A stretch of DNA of 64,000 nucleotides from an uncultured Rhodospirillales bacterium (lineage in GTDB: Bacteria > Pseudomonadota > Alphaproteobacteria > Kiloniellales > Kiloniellaceae). The position numbers and the translations under genes are program-made. The DNA is taken from NCBI GenBank assembly GCA_913060675.1, contig CAJXUS010000012.1:20004-84003 (forward strand), given 5' to 3'. The notes beneath the pieces were generated by a model. The model worked only from the letters and a program-made list of their open reading frames with translations, made no database searches and had not been told where the DNA came from. The stretch's first letter is position 1. Each line of letters opens with the position of its first letter. Shown here one piece after another: positions 28,201-36,179 of this stretch.

Positions 28201-28315
28201 CTCCACCTTGATGGTACTTTTGGTCGTTCCAGTTCTCTATACCATCCTTCACGATTTAGGACTTACTGTGTTGGCTCGTGAGAAAGTGACGAATGGAGAT
28301 GTTATTCAGTCTTGA
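25199..28315 (+). CDS. RND-family efflux pump, inner-membrane subunit
   Basis: 1038 residues, the normal length. Twelve membrane segments in two repeats, each followed by a large periplasmic loop. The N-terminal segment reads FFTAHPTAANMVMLLILVVG, and the proton-relay region in TM4 is IAIGIIMDDSIVIAENIA, the usual G(I/L)xxDD(A/S)I motif with two Asp; the second-half counterpart is FASLAGIVVNDSILLVSFI. Most similar in style to AcrB/HAE1-like transporters of marine Proteobacteria. Substrate unknown. Transcriptionally fused to the adaptor gene by an ATGA overlap. Confidence 0.92.
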   Translation: MIRFFTAHPTAANMVMLLILVVGAITAPSLVRQTFPDFTQNSVQVSVTYLGATAEEIENSICERVEDAVASVTFMDEVRCKTREGIATVTLDMQDVGDIASFLSDIKTEVEAIDNFPELAEDPVIKQLNKTDTVISIAITGVMSAPHLKVYAEDIKDKLLRLPSVDLVDLEGFSDRQLRIEPRQSALREYGLSVSSIADIVGKQSLDLPAGSVETLDQEILLRFADERKDIAALENLVILGGDSGAEITLGQIARITDRFENDEEEIRFNGERAALLKISKTKSEDALIIKDLVAEFVDELQASAPQGVKFHLTNDVTSIVRDRLSMLTKNAGQGLILVFLVMWAFFNIRLSFWAVMGLPVSFMGTIGIMVATGYTLNMLSMVALLIAIGIIMDDSIVIAENIATHKKRGKSALQSAIDGTSEVLPGVLSSFATSISVFLPLAFISGDIGKVLKVVPIVLIMTLAVSLIEAFVILPHHMVHSAGRRADNRFRRWFDGGFERIRERVLGGVIDRLVEWRYLTLGVVIMLFLVSIAVPAGGLLKFKAFPDLDGDQVQARLLLPQGTPLTKTRQDVAQISEALDRVEAAFNSRMSEGERLVKSRLVEFNTNADANESGPHIATITADLLTAELRGVTIDEIKSLWRQEIGRLPDAITLTLTEPSVGPAGAAIDIRLYGDDLEILNQASIALMAKLRTYQGVFDLNNDLRPGKPELRIRLKEGATALGLDANTIANQLKSAFQGTTASEIQVGSESFEVDVRLALDDQNSLGDLNYFVVTASDGTQVPFTSVADVVPGRGYSQIVRIDGRRAVTVKGDLDSRVANTTQLLADLKATFFAEFAQDFPGVTLGLEGESAEQAETALSMVRGFGLGILGVFVLLSFQFKSYIEPVVVMTAIPLAFIGVIWGHVIMGLELSMPSILGFASLAGIVVNDSILLVSFIKMRARENVEITVAAKQASRDRFRAVLLTSLTTIAGMLPLLFETSLQAQILVPLVTSLAFGLMASTLMVLLVVPVLYTILHDLGLTVLAREKVTNGDVIQS

Positions 28316-28418
28316 TGGTGAACACATAATTGGAAATTAACGATTTATTCTGGTGGGTGTGTTATAAAATTGTGCCGATAGTCATGCTCGCGAGGGTGGT
28401 TTAGGGAGCAATTTTATA

Positions 28419-29189
28419 ATGACCGGGCTTATATTCCAAATTAATCTCATTGGTCATGGGCTGAAAGTTCTCGCTCTTATTTTTGGGTTTTGGTGTGCGG
28501 CTTTTAATGCCACGGCTCAAAATAACGGCGAGCTTTATATCGTAACCGAGGACTATCCACCCTATAAAATGTTGGAACCTCAAGATGGATTAAGGGGTTT
28601 TGATTACGAAGTCGCTTCCGAAATTTTTAAACAAATGGGTTATCACCCCAAGGTAGATTTTCTACCTTGGGGTCGCGTGTTAATGCTGGCTCAAAAAGGT
28701 AAGACCGTTGGGATACTTACCTGTGCTCATAATAAGGAACGGGAAGATTTTATTATCTTTTCCGATCCTATCAGTGACTTCACCAATGGCTTTTTTGTGA
28801 GATCCAACTTTCAAGGGCCGATACCCAAATCTATCAATGGTGTCAGAGGTTACAAAGTGGCCTCAATCACAGGCTATACAAGCTTGCAGGAACTTCATGA
28901 TGCAGGATTGAAACCCTTTGAGGTTACCGATACACAAAGTGCTATAAAAACCCTCCTTGCCCACCGTTTTGATTATCTCTTAGTCGCTGGCGAAACGACA
29001 GCCTTTACCATTAAAAATATGGGTCATAAGGGAAAGTTCACTTTTCATCCCATCGAAAAAAAGAGCTTTCATTTTTGTTTTAGTAAAAGCTATCCCAATA
29101 TTGAGGAAATCATCGTCAAATTTAATGAAACACTGGCAAAGATCAAATCAAGCGGTTTGTATGAGGAGATACATGCGAAATACCGCTGA
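28419..29189 (+). CDS. Orphan periplasmic solute-binding protein (SBP_bac_3 family)
   Basis: 256 residues. A hydrophobic N-terminal stretch ending near NATAQN is a likely signal peptide. The mature part has the family-3 signature: LYIVTEDYPPYKMLEPQDG, GFDYEVASEIFKQMGYHPKV and, at the end, ETLAKIKSSGLYEEIHAKY. AGGGAG lies about 10 bp before the ATG. As with the protein at 11848, there is no permease or ATPase nearby. Such stand-alone proteins are common in marine Rhodospirillales and may act as chemosensory or scavenging receptors (inference). Confidence 0.8.
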   Translation: MTGLIFQINLIGHGLKVLALIFGFWCAAFNATAQNNGELYIVTEDYPPYKMLEPQDGLRGFDYEVASEIFKQMGYHPKVDFLPWGRVLMLAQKGKTVGILTCAHNKEREDFIIFSDPISDFTNGFFVRSNFQGPIPKSINGVRGYKVASITGYTSLQELHDAGLKPFEVTDTQSAIKTLLAHRFDYLLVAGETTAFTIKNMGHKGKFTFHPIEKKSFHFCFSKSYPNIEEIIVKFNETLAKIKSSGLYEEIHAKYR

Positions 29190-29219
29190 AGAACAGATCT
29201 TGTGTGCTAGAAACCGAAA

Positions 29220-29239
29220 GCCTTTATTGTGATAAAGGC
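29220..29239. terminator. Hairpin, possible weak terminator
   Basis: GCCTTTAT-TGTG-ATAAAGGC is a perfect 8-bp stem with a 4-base loop between the 3' ends of the convergent binding-protein and RidA genes. The T-run is short on both sides, so termination efficiency is doubtful. Confidence 0.45.
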
Positions 29240-29258
29240 CCTCGATTTAGGTTGTAGG

Positions 29259-29633
29259 CTAAAGTGCGAAGACCGCTTCAATTTCGATTTTGAGTTCTGC
29301 TGCAAACAGGCTTTCAATTTTAATCAGGGAGCTGGCAGGGACATGAGTACCATAGAGGTCAGATAGTGTGTCTCTTAGGGCTGTCATATCCGTTAGCTCT
29401 GTCACAAAAACGGTGACCTTGATTAGATTGTCCATTGAGATGTTTTTCTGCTTAGCAATGATCTCTAACTGAGCAAAAATCGCGCGCGCTTGTTGGCCTA
29501 TGGAGCCGGACTGAGCCTCAGTGCCAAAGGCAGTAAAGCCGGAGGTATAAAGCGTATCACCATGAATAACAGCGTGAGTATAAGGTCCTACAGGGAGGCC
29601 AAGCTCTGGATAGTTGATGCGATCTACAGTCAT
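29259..29633 (-). CDS. RidA-family protein (first copy)
   Basis: 124 residues, AAGGAA 6 bp before the ATG. YjgF/YER057c/UK114 fold: LPVGPYTHAVIHGDTLYTSG near the start, then DNLIKVTVFVTELTDMTALR and PASSLIKIESLFAAELKIEIEA at the end. The canonical catalytic Arg of RidA (in the PARS(V/C) stretch) is replaced by Ser in VPASSLI, so imine deaminase activity may be absent and another Rid-subfamily role is possible. Last gene of the ABM/DUF2798/RidA operon. Confidence 0.82.
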   Translation of the reverse strand: MTVDRINYPELGLPVGPYTHAVIHGDTLYTSGFTAFGTEAQSGSIGQQARAIFAQLEIIAKQKNISMDNLIKVTVFVTELTDMTALRDTLSDLYGTHVPASSLIKIESLFAAELKIEIEAVFAL

Positions 29634-29683
29634 GATAGGTTCCTTGTCGAGTACTTATTATCGGGGCTTAGTGTCGGTTTAAA

Positions 29684-29902
29684 TCAAGGTATTATTTTGA
29701 TAATCCGCTGGGTTGCGCCTTGGATAAAGGGGCCGAGGGCAAAGGCGATTAAGGCTGCTGCGGGCCAAGCGAGGCGGAAAGCGGCCATCCACTTCTCAAT
29801 AAAGTCTGGTCCCCAACCCAGGTTGATCCAGGTGACCCAACAGGTCATCAGGATAGAGAGGATGAGGGACATGATGATGGAAAAGATCATACGGTGTTTC
29901 AT
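29684..29902 (-). CDS. DUF2798 small membrane protein
   Basis: 72 residues with two membrane segments, MIFSIIMSLILSILMTCWV and WPAAALIAFALGPFIQ, separated by a polar loop containing GWGPDFIEKWMAAF: the DUF2798 pattern. GGGAG lies 8 bp before the ATG. It sits 16 bp after the ABM gene and 50 bp before RidA, so the three are probably co-transcribed. Function unknown. Confidence 0.8.
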   Translation of the reverse strand: MKHRMIFSIIMSLILSILMTCWVTWINLGWGPDFIEKWMAAFRLAWPAAALIAFALGPFIQGATQRIIKIIP

Positions 29903-29918
29903 AAGTATCTCCCCTAAC

Positions 29919-30212
29919 CTATGATCCAGAGTTCAATTGTAACCGCTCGATATAGTTGACCTTGGTGTAGTCGTGCGACAGGTAGTTGAGGGTGTGATGG
30001 GCTTCGAAATGAGCCTTTAGGGCATCGTCATTTATCCAGCATTCCCATAGAGTGAAGCACTGTGGCTTGTCTTGTTGCTGCAGGATTTCAAACTTGATGC
30101 ATCCCGGTTCTTTCACCGTCTCTTTAATGAGTTGGCTAAGCGCATTTTTGGTTTCACTCAGATCTGCGCCGTCTTGTAGTTCGATACCCGCACTAATCCA
30201 TAGTTTACTCAT
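29919..30212 (-). CDS. Antibiotic-biosynthesis-monooxygenase (ABM)-like small protein
   Basis: About 97 residues from ATG 30212, chosen because TTGGAGA precedes it by about 9 bp and the family similarity begins at MSKLWISAGIELQDG. The body has the dimeric alpha/beta-barrel ABM pattern: IKETVKEPGCIKFEILQQQD and FTLWECWINDDALKAHFEAH. Known: ABM proteins oxidise quinol-like or haem-like aromatics, or act as LsrG-type isomerases; several are redox-defence proteins. Divergent from a LysR gene, which probably controls it. Confidence 0.82.
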   Translation of the reverse strand: MSKLWISAGIELQDGADLSETKNALSQLIKETVKEPGCIKFEILQQQDKPQCFTLWECWINDDALKAHFEAHHTLNYLSHDYTKVNYIERLQLNSGS

Positions 30213-30322
30213 ATCTAATATCTCCAATGATGATGTCGTTTTCCTATGAAGAATAGATTTATATAATTTCAAATATCGGGTATATGCTTAATAACGAACT
30301 TATATATTCCATAAATGAAATC

Positions 30323-31225
30323 ATGATTGACGACATCGCACTCTTTATTCACATCGTTCAAAAACGGGGATTGGCAGCGGCAGCCGATCACTTGAATTTG
30401 CCGGCTGCAACGGTAACCCGGCGGTTACAAAAGCTTGAGGATGTTCTTGGCTGCAGGCTCATCCACCGATCTGCGCGTAAATTTAATCTGAGTGCGGAGG
30501 GCGAGATATATTACCAAGCCTATGCGGATTTGGTGCAGCAGTTCGAGGTCACATCACGCAATTTAAGTGCCGATGTTCATCAACTCAGTGGCAAGCTTAC
30601 TGTCTTGGCGCCGACAAATGCGTCGGTGAAAATATTACAGCCGATGTGGTCCGCTTTTATCAAGGCTTATCCTGAAATTCAACTACACTTGTATGTGAGT
30701 AATGAAACCAAAGACATGATGGATGATCAGGTTGATGTAGCTCTTCGAATTGGCCCACAGTCTGACTCGCAATTGTTTCAGAAAAAGCTTGGCTCGGTCG
30801 CAACGATCTTGGTTGCTTCACCTGGGTACTTGGCGACACATGGTGTACCGGGGGATCTGAATTCCCTGCATGATCATCGTGTAATCTTGGTGAGTACCAT
30901 ACCCGTGTGGAAGCTGCAAAACCAAGAGACTGGTGTGGAGGAAACGCTGCATCCTCGACCTGCAACCTTGGTCAATGACATTGGCCTCGCGTCCCAGTTG
31001 GCCCGCGATGACCACGGGATTGTCTTGCTACCAATTAGTGAGATTGTTGAGGAGCTTCAACAGGGTCAGTTACAGCAAGTGGTTTCTTCTTGGCAGGGTC
31101 CCGAAAGGGATATCTTAGCTGTCTGGCCCACGGGCCGCCTGTTAAGTGCCCGTGCTAAATGTTTACGTGATTTTATGCAGGACTATATCGGGCAGGTTCC
31201 AATTCTACAGGGTATGTTAAGTTGA
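30323..31225 (+). CDS. LysR-family regulator
   Basis: About 300 residues from the internal ATG 30323 (MIDDIALFIHIVQKRG); the frame allows an earlier start at 30284, but the extra 13 residues are unlike the family. HTH LAAAADHLNLPAATVTRRLQ, then an effector domain starting LSGKLTVLAPTNASV. This CrgA/AaeR-like branch often senses aromatic or oxidised compounds. Divergent from the ABM-DUF2798-RidA operon (about 110 bp apart). Confidence 0.83.
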   Translation: MIDDIALFIHIVQKRGLAAAADHLNLPAATVTRRLQKLEDVLGCRLIHRSARKFNLSAEGEIYYQAYADLVQQFEVTSRNLSADVHQLSGKLTVLAPTNASVKILQPMWSAFIKAYPEIQLHLYVSNETKDMMDDQVDVALRIGPQSDSQLFQKKLGSVATILVASPGYLATHGVPGDLNSLHDHRVILVSTIPVWKLQNQETGVEETLHPRPATLVNDIGLASQLARDDHGIVLLPISEIVEELQQGQLQQVVSSWQGPERDILAVWPTGRLLSARAKCLRDFMQDYIGQVPILQGMLS

Positions 31226-31248
31226 AATTATAACGGTTTTTTTTACCT

Positions 31249-32148
31249 TCATCCTATTCCTTGAACCAAGTGCGAACGCACAAGATCAAGAAAGACATTG
31301 GATATCCTGGATTTTGGCCGCAGAGACGGGAACAAAACATTATATTGATACAGAAGAGAGGGCGCGAAGGGACGTGTCTCGACAAGGGATTGTTTCCCCA
31401 TTTCTAATGCGGTTATAGGGTCAATTAAGGATACGCCTCCGCCTTGTGAAACGATTTGTCCAACAGCAAAGGAAAGCTGTGTTTCTATCCGCATTTTTGG
31501 CTGGACGTCTGCGGATAAAAACATGGCATCTACTCTTTTACGTGTCGGATAGTTTGCTCCAAGAGCGACAAAGATTTCGTCTTCAAAGTCTGCTGGCACC
31601 AGAGAGGATTTACTGCAAAGTCGGTGCTCTTTGGGGAGGACAGCAATCATGGGAGCTTCATAGAGCAGTTCTGTCGTTACGCCGGGATGTGTTGTGTCGC
31701 TTTCAGCAAAACCCAGGTCAAATTGTTGCGATGCTACGCACTGCATCACTTTTTGAGAGCTGTGTATTTGCAAGGCAATGGAGATTTCAGGGCGCTGGAC
31801 ACAAAACTCTGCAATTACTCTTGGCAAAAAGCCAAGCGACATCGCCGGCATTCCAGCAATGTGAAGCGCCCCGCGTCGATAGGAGCCAATTTCACGTGCC
31901 GCCTCAGTAATCATATCGATCCCGATAAACGATCTTTCCACTTCTTCAAACAAAGCCAGTGCTTCTGGGGTCGGGGAAAGGCGTTTCTTTTCCCGTCGGA
32001 ACAAGGGATATCCGACAGTGTGCTCCAAATCAGACAATAATCTGCTGGCCGCGGGCTGGGTTATCAATATGCGCTTTGCCGCATCGGTCACGCTGCCAGT
32101 TTCGATCATGGCGCGAAATGCCTCAAGCTGTCTGTGGTTCAAACGCAT
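31249..32148 (-). CDS. LysR-family regulator, OccR/NocR-like
   Basis: 299 residues. MRLNHRQLEAFRAMIETGSVT and AAKRILITQPAASRLLSDLE match the opine-regulator branch (OccR, NocR, ArgP-related). The effector domain has HIAGMPAMSLGFLPRVIAEF and IVSQGGGVSLIDPITALEM, with Gly/Asp positions typical of the branch. Divergent from the Pot-type transporter and three-subunit dehydrogenase genes, so it is very probably their activator. It is the same subtype as the LysR at 62197, and the two upstream regions share a sequence motif. Confidence 0.85.
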   Translation of the reverse strand: MRLNHRQLEAFRAMIETGSVTDAAKRILITQPAASRLLSDLEHTVGYPLFRREKKRLSPTPEALALFEEVERSFIGIDMITEAAREIGSYRRGALHIAGMPAMSLGFLPRVIAEFCVQRPEISIALQIHSSQKVMQCVASQQFDLGFAESDTTHPGVTTELLYEAPMIAVLPKEHRLCSKSSLVPADFEDEIFVALGANYPTRKRVDAMFLSADVQPKMRIETQLSFAVGQIVSQGGGVSLIDPITALEMGKQSLVETRPFAPSLLYQYNVLFPSLRPKSRISNVFLDLVRSHLVQGIG

Positions 32149-32229
32149 GGTATTTCCTATTTGGTTTATCTGTCTGGAAGCGTAAACTTAGGGCCTTTAT
32201 TATTCATATCATAACATTTTGGCATGATG

Positions 32230-32255
32230 TTCGTAAAATTATGAATTTGAAATAT
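32230..32255. promoter_or_regulatory. Candidate OccR/NocR-type operator (shared motif copy 1)
   Basis: TTCGTAAA followed after seven bases by AATTTGAAATAT, about 55 bp before the binding-protein start. Nearly the same arrangement (TTCATAAA, five bases, AATTTGAAATAT less one A) occurs at 62134-62157 in front of the other OccR/NocR-type LysR gene. A related dyad, ATTCATAT...ATTATGAAT, surrounds it. Confidence 0.4.
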
Positions 32256-32309
32256 GTTCTTAAAATGTAGCAAATAACCTCCAATAAAGTTTGAACAAGG
32301 GAGGACACA

Positions 32310-33347
32310 ATGAAAAAAATGCTATTGGCCACGTCTATAATGGCCCTCACAGCAATGACATCTGTATCAGCGATGTCAGAAGAAAAAACTGTTTATCTTG
32401 CGGCCTACGGCGGTTCCACTGAAACGCTGTTTAAGGAAGTGATTATTCCCAAATGGGAAAAAAAATCTGGTGCCAAGGTTGTTTATGTATCTGGTAATTC
32501 GACGGATACGCTGGCAAAGCTACGCGCACAAGAAGCAGCCCAGGAAATCGACATCGCCTTTATCGACGATGGACCTATGACCCAGGCCATCCAGTTCGGC
32601 TATTGCGACACTGTGAAAGAAGATACTTATGCCAGTCTCTATGGCAGCGCTCGCTTAAAAGATAGCAAGGCGGTTGGCATTGGGGTAATCGCAACGGGCT
32701 TGGCTTATAACGCTGAAATGTTTGCCAAAAATGGTTGGGATGCACCGACTTCTTGGCTGGATCTGGCTGATCCGAAATTCAAGGGCAAGATTGCGATCCC
32801 GCCAATCACCAATGGCTATGGTCTGCATGCATTAATCGTTGCAGCCAAATTAAATGGTGGTGGTGAGGCCAACATAGAACCTGGTTTAAAGTTCTTTGAA
32901 GAAAAGCTCGACGATAATGTTTTGGTTTACGAACCCTCATCTGGAAAGATGTCTGAACTGTTCCAAAATGGTGAGATTGCAATGTCGGTCTGGGGCAGTG
33001 GACGTTTGAAGTCTTTGGCGGATACAGGTTTCCCTGGCGAATTTTCCTATCCAAAAGAAGGGGCGGTAAATCTGTTGATTGCTGCCTGCCCTGTGGTCAA
33101 TTCCGATGTGCCAGAGTTGGCACAGGATTTCCTCAAATTCATGGTTTCTCCTGAAATGCAAAAGCACTTTGCCACCGAAAAGGGGTGGGGACCCGTCAAT
33201 AAGAATGTTGAATTGACCAAGGACCAAATCGGTGCGTTGCCTGTCGGCCCAGATCGTGTCGACACCTTGATCAACATCGACTACACGCTGGTCAACCCAG
33301 CCCGCGGCGAATGGACCAAAAAGTGGACCCGTCGTATCGAGCGCTAA
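32310..33347 (+). CDS. ABC transporter substrate-binding protein (PotD/PotF type)
   Basis: 345 residues, AGGGAGG before the ATG. Signal peptide of about 22 residues ending SVSAMSEE. Mature protein of the spermidine/putrescine and opine class (SBP_bac_6/8): YLAAYGGSTETLFKEVIIP, AQEIDIAFIDDGPMTQA, and GWDAPTSWLDLADPKFKGKI. First gene of the transporter operon, separated from the ATPase gene by a hairpin that should make it the most abundant product. Together with the downstream flavoprotein it probably captures an opine, a modified amino acid or a polyamine (inference). Confidence 0.88.
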   Translation: MKKMLLATSIMALTAMTSVSAMSEEKTVYLAAYGGSTETLFKEVIIPKWEKKSGAKVVYVSGNSTDTLAKLRAQEAAQEIDIAFIDDGPMTQAIQFGYCDTVKEDTYASLYGSARLKDSKAVGIGVIATGLAYNAEMFAKNGWDAPTSWLDLADPKFKGKIAIPPITNGYGLHALIVAAKLNGGGEANIEPGLKFFEEKLDDNVLVYEPSSGKMSELFQNGEIAMSVWGSGRLKSLADTGFPGEFSYPKEGAVNLLIAACPVVNSDVPELAQDFLKFMVSPEMQKHFATEKGWGPVNKNVELTKDQIGALPVGPDRVDTLINIDYTLVNPARGEWTKKWTRRIER

Positions 33348-33366
33348 AGACTTTCACGTTATCAAG

Positions 33367-33400
33367 AAAAGGGTCGACATGCCTGTCGGCCCTTTTCATT
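33367..33400 (+). terminator. Intra-operon attenuator/terminator hairpin
   Basis: AAAAGGGTCGACA pairs with TGTCGGCCCTTTT around a TGCC loop (13-bp stem, one G-U). It lies between the binding-protein stop and the ATPase start at 33430 and probably lowers expression of the membrane components relative to the binding protein. Confidence 0.75.
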
Positions 33401-33429
33401 CAATCTAAATACAAAAATGGTGATCTTCC

Positions 33430-34509
33430 ATGTCCTTCCTGACCCTTGAATCCTTGAACAAAGAATTTGGCGACTTTACTGCCGTAAGGGATATGAACCT
33501 AACGATAGAGCAGGGAGAATTCATATCTCTCTTGGGACCATCAGGTTGTGGGAAAACCACAACGCTACAGATGATTGCCGGGTTGTTGCCGCCGACACGG
33601 GGTAAAATTTTACTCGACGGGAAGGACATAACAAAAACGCCACCTAACAAACGTGGACTGGGTATCGTTTTTCAAAGCTATGCGTTGTTTCCTCATATGA
33701 CCGCAACGGAAAACGTCGCTTTCGGTCTTGAAATGCGCGGTGTAGCTAAGGTTGAGCGTATGGATCGCGCCCGTGTTGCGCTAGATCAGGTCAAACTCGG
33801 TCAATTCGCCCATCGCTATCCAAAAGAGATGTCAGGCGGTCAACGTCAGCGCGTTGCGCTTGCCCGTGCGCTTGTGATTGAACCTCCTGTTTTGTTGTTG
33901 GATGAGCCTCTTTCAAACCTTGATGCGAAACTACGCGAGGAAATGCGGATTGAGTTGCGCCTCTTGCAACAGGATATCGGAGTGACAACAATTCTCGTCA
34001 CCCACGATCAGGAAGAGGCACTTTCAATGAGCGATCGGATTGTGGTGATGAAAGATGGTGACATGGCACAGATTGCAGCGCCTTTGGATTTGTATGAGCG
34101 CCCTCTAAATACCTTCGTGTCGGATTTTGTGGGTAAAACCAACTTGATAAAAGCGCGCGCAGCTGCTGGGTCGCAAGGGCAATCTGTTGTGATAGTCGAT
34201 GGTCACGCTGACACCTTGACCCAAAACCTGACCCTCGCTTTACCTGGGGAAGCTTTGATAGAGGGCGAGAGTGTGACCCTATCGATCCGTCCTGAAAAAT
34301 TTCTGATGTCCAAAGAAGGACCTGGGCATAAAGTTGAGGTTCAAGCTTCAATCTTTATGGGCGCAAGTTGGCTATACCGGGTTAACAGCCCGATGGGGGA
34401 ACTATTTGTCACGCAGCCAAATACCGGTGCTGCTGGTTATGCCAAAGGGGATACCGCTTATCTTAGCTGGCCTGACGATGCGGTAATGCTGTTTTCGGAG
34501 GCTGCGTGA
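33430..34509 (+). CDS. ABC transporter ATPase (PotA type)
   Basis: 359 residues. Walker A GPSGCGKTT (36-44), Q-loop VFQSYALFPHMT, signature MSGGQRQRVALARAL (Met in place of the usual Leu), Walker B and D-loop VLLLDEPLSNLDAKLR, and H-loop ILVTHDQEEA. A C-terminal TOBE domain follows (about 280-355). Energises import by the two permeases downstream, whose first gene overlaps its stop by one base. Confidence 0.93.
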   Translation: MSFLTLESLNKEFGDFTAVRDMNLTIEQGEFISLLGPSGCGKTTTLQMIAGLLPPTRGKILLDGKDITKTPPNKRGLGIVFQSYALFPHMTATENVAFGLEMRGVAKVERMDRARVALDQVKLGQFAHRYPKEMSGGQRQRVALARALVIEPPVLLLDEPLSNLDAKLREEMRIELRLLQQDIGVTTILVTHDQEEALSMSDRIVVMKDGDMAQIAAPLDLYERPLNTFVSDFVGKTNLIKARAAAGSQGQSVVIVDGHADTLTQNLTLALPGEALIEGESVTLSIRPEKFLMSKEGPGHKVEVQASIFMGASWLYRVNSPMGELFVTQPNTGAAGYAKGDTAYLSWPDDAVMLFSEAA

Positions 34510-35372
34510 TGTCCGCGAAAGCTTTAGATAAAACACCGTTTTTGATGACCGCCCCCGGTGTCATTTTCTTCATAATGCTACTTGGCGTACCAATGTTGAT
34601 GACGTTCCTGCTCAGCCTGCATTCCTATGATTTTACCACGGGCATTCAACCTGACTGGACAATTTCAAACTATATAGAAGTACTGGGTGATCCGTATTTT
34701 CACAAAATTTTCGGGCGCACATTTGGGTTGGCATTACTGGTTACGGTGATCTGCGTGCTGATAGGTGTTCCTGAGGCTTATGTTTTGGCACACCTTCCAA
34801 ACCCGTGGCGGTCGGTCTTTCTATTGGTTGTTCTCGGGCCGTTATTGATTTCTGTTGTCGTACGCACGCTGGGATGGGCGTTGTTTTTTGGTGGCAAAGG
34901 TGTGCTGACAATGATCGCTTCAGGACTTGGGTTTGGAGAAGAACCCGTCAGTCTGATGTTTACTTTCACTGGGATGACGATTGCATTGGTACATGTGCTG
35001 GTACCGTTCATGGTTATCTCTGTTTGGGCGTCTTTGCAAAAGATCGACCCGCAAAGTGAAGATGCAGCACTGACACTCGGGGCCTCAAAGTTGACCGTGC
35101 TATATCGGATTACACTCCCACAGGTAATGCCTGGTATCCTGTCAGGTAGCATCATCGTCTTTGCGCTGACGGCGAGTGCCTTTGCCACGCCAGCCATCAT
35201 TGGTGGCCGCAGGATGAAGGTTGTCGCAACTGCGGCCTATGATGAATACCTAAGCACGCTGAACTGGCCTTTGGGAGCCGCGATTGCGGTTATTTTGTTG
35301 GTCGTAAATATTGTCATCATTGTCAGTTATAACAAATTGGTCGAGCGACGCTTTGCCAAAGTTTTTGAATAG
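34509..35372 (+). CDS. ABC transporter permease (PotB type)
   Basis: 287 residues from ATG 34509, overlapping the ATPase stop TGATG. Six membrane segments; the ATPase-coupling EAA loop is EDAALTLGASKLTVLYRITLP. Its partner is the permease at 35382. With the upstream ATPase and binding protein it forms a complete POPT-class importer. Confidence 0.92.
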   Translation: MSAKALDKTPFLMTAPGVIFFIMLLGVPMLMTFLLSLHSYDFTTGIQPDWTISNYIEVLGDPYFHKIFGRTFGLALLVTVICVLIGVPEAYVLAHLPNPWRSVFLLVVLGPLLISVVVRTLGWALFFGGKGVLTMIASGLGFGEEPVSLMFTFTGMTIALVHVLVPFMVISVWASLQKIDPQSEDAALTLGASKLTVLYRITLPQVMPGILSGSIIVFALTASAFATPAIIGGRRMKVVATAAYDEYLSTLNWPLGAAIAVILLVVNIVIIVSYNKLVERRFAKVFE

Positions 35373-35381
35373 GAGGCCATA

Positions 35382-36176
35382 ATGCGTCGTCTTGGACCTA
35401 TTGCACTGTGCTTCCACGCTTTATTCGTGGCTTTCATTCTGGCCCCGCTTCTTATGGTCGTTGCGGTATCGTTTACAGACAAAGGTTATCTGTCTCTGCC
35501 TACCGACGGATTATCGTTGCGTTGGTTCCGGGCAATTTTGGATAACCCCGATTTTATCGATGCCTTCTGGGTGTCGGTCTGGCTGGCTTTGGTGTCAGCT
35601 ACAATTGCGGTCATTATTGCTGTGCCCGCTTCTCTGGCAATCGCCCGTAAGAAATTTCCTGGGCGAGAAGTGATTGCTGCGTTCTTGTTATCACCGTTGA
35701 TGATCCCGCATCTGGTACTTGGGGTCGCCTTTTTGCAATTTTATAGCAAAATTGGTTTAGGTGGTTCATTCTACGGGCTATTGGCTGCGCATGTCATTTT
35801 GATCACCCCCTACGCCCTGCGCCTTGCCTTGGCTTCGGCCACTGGACTTCCGCGCGAGGCCGAAGACGCGGCGCTTACGTTGGGCGCGTCACGATTTACG
35901 GTCTTTCGCCGGATCACCTTGCCTTTGATACTGCCCGGTGTCGCAGGGGGCTGGCTGTTGTCCTTTATCACCAGTTTTGATGAATTGACGATGAGCGTTT
36001 TTGTTGCTTCTCCAGCCACACAAACATTGCCAGTACGGATGTATCACCACATTACTCAGACGATTGATCCTTTGATTGCTTCGGTATCAACAGTGCTAAT
36101 TGTTCTTACTTTTGGGGTGATGCTGATCCTTGATCGCTTCTATGGGCTCGACAAGATCTTTGTCGGGAAAGGCTGA
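35382..36176 (+). CDS. ABC transporter permease (PotC type)
   Basis: 264 residues, preceded by AGGAGG. Six membrane segments and the coupling loop EDAALTLGASRFTVFRRITLP, nearly the same as in its partner. Ends three bases before the DAO-type flavoprotein start, so uptake and oxidation genes are one transcript. Confidence 0.92.
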   Translation: MRRLGPIALCFHALFVAFILAPLLMVVAVSFTDKGYLSLPTDGLSLRWFRAILDNPDFIDAFWVSVWLALVSATIAVIIAVPASLAIARKKFPGREVIAAFLLSPLMIPHLVLGVAFLQFYSKIGLGGSFYGLLAAHVILITPYALRLALASATGLPREAEDAALTLGASRFTVFRRITLPLILPGVAGGWLLSFITSFDELTMSVFVASPATQTLPVRMYHHITQTIDPLIASVSTVLIVLTFGVMLILDRFYGLDKIFVGKG

Positions 36177-36179
36177 GAA

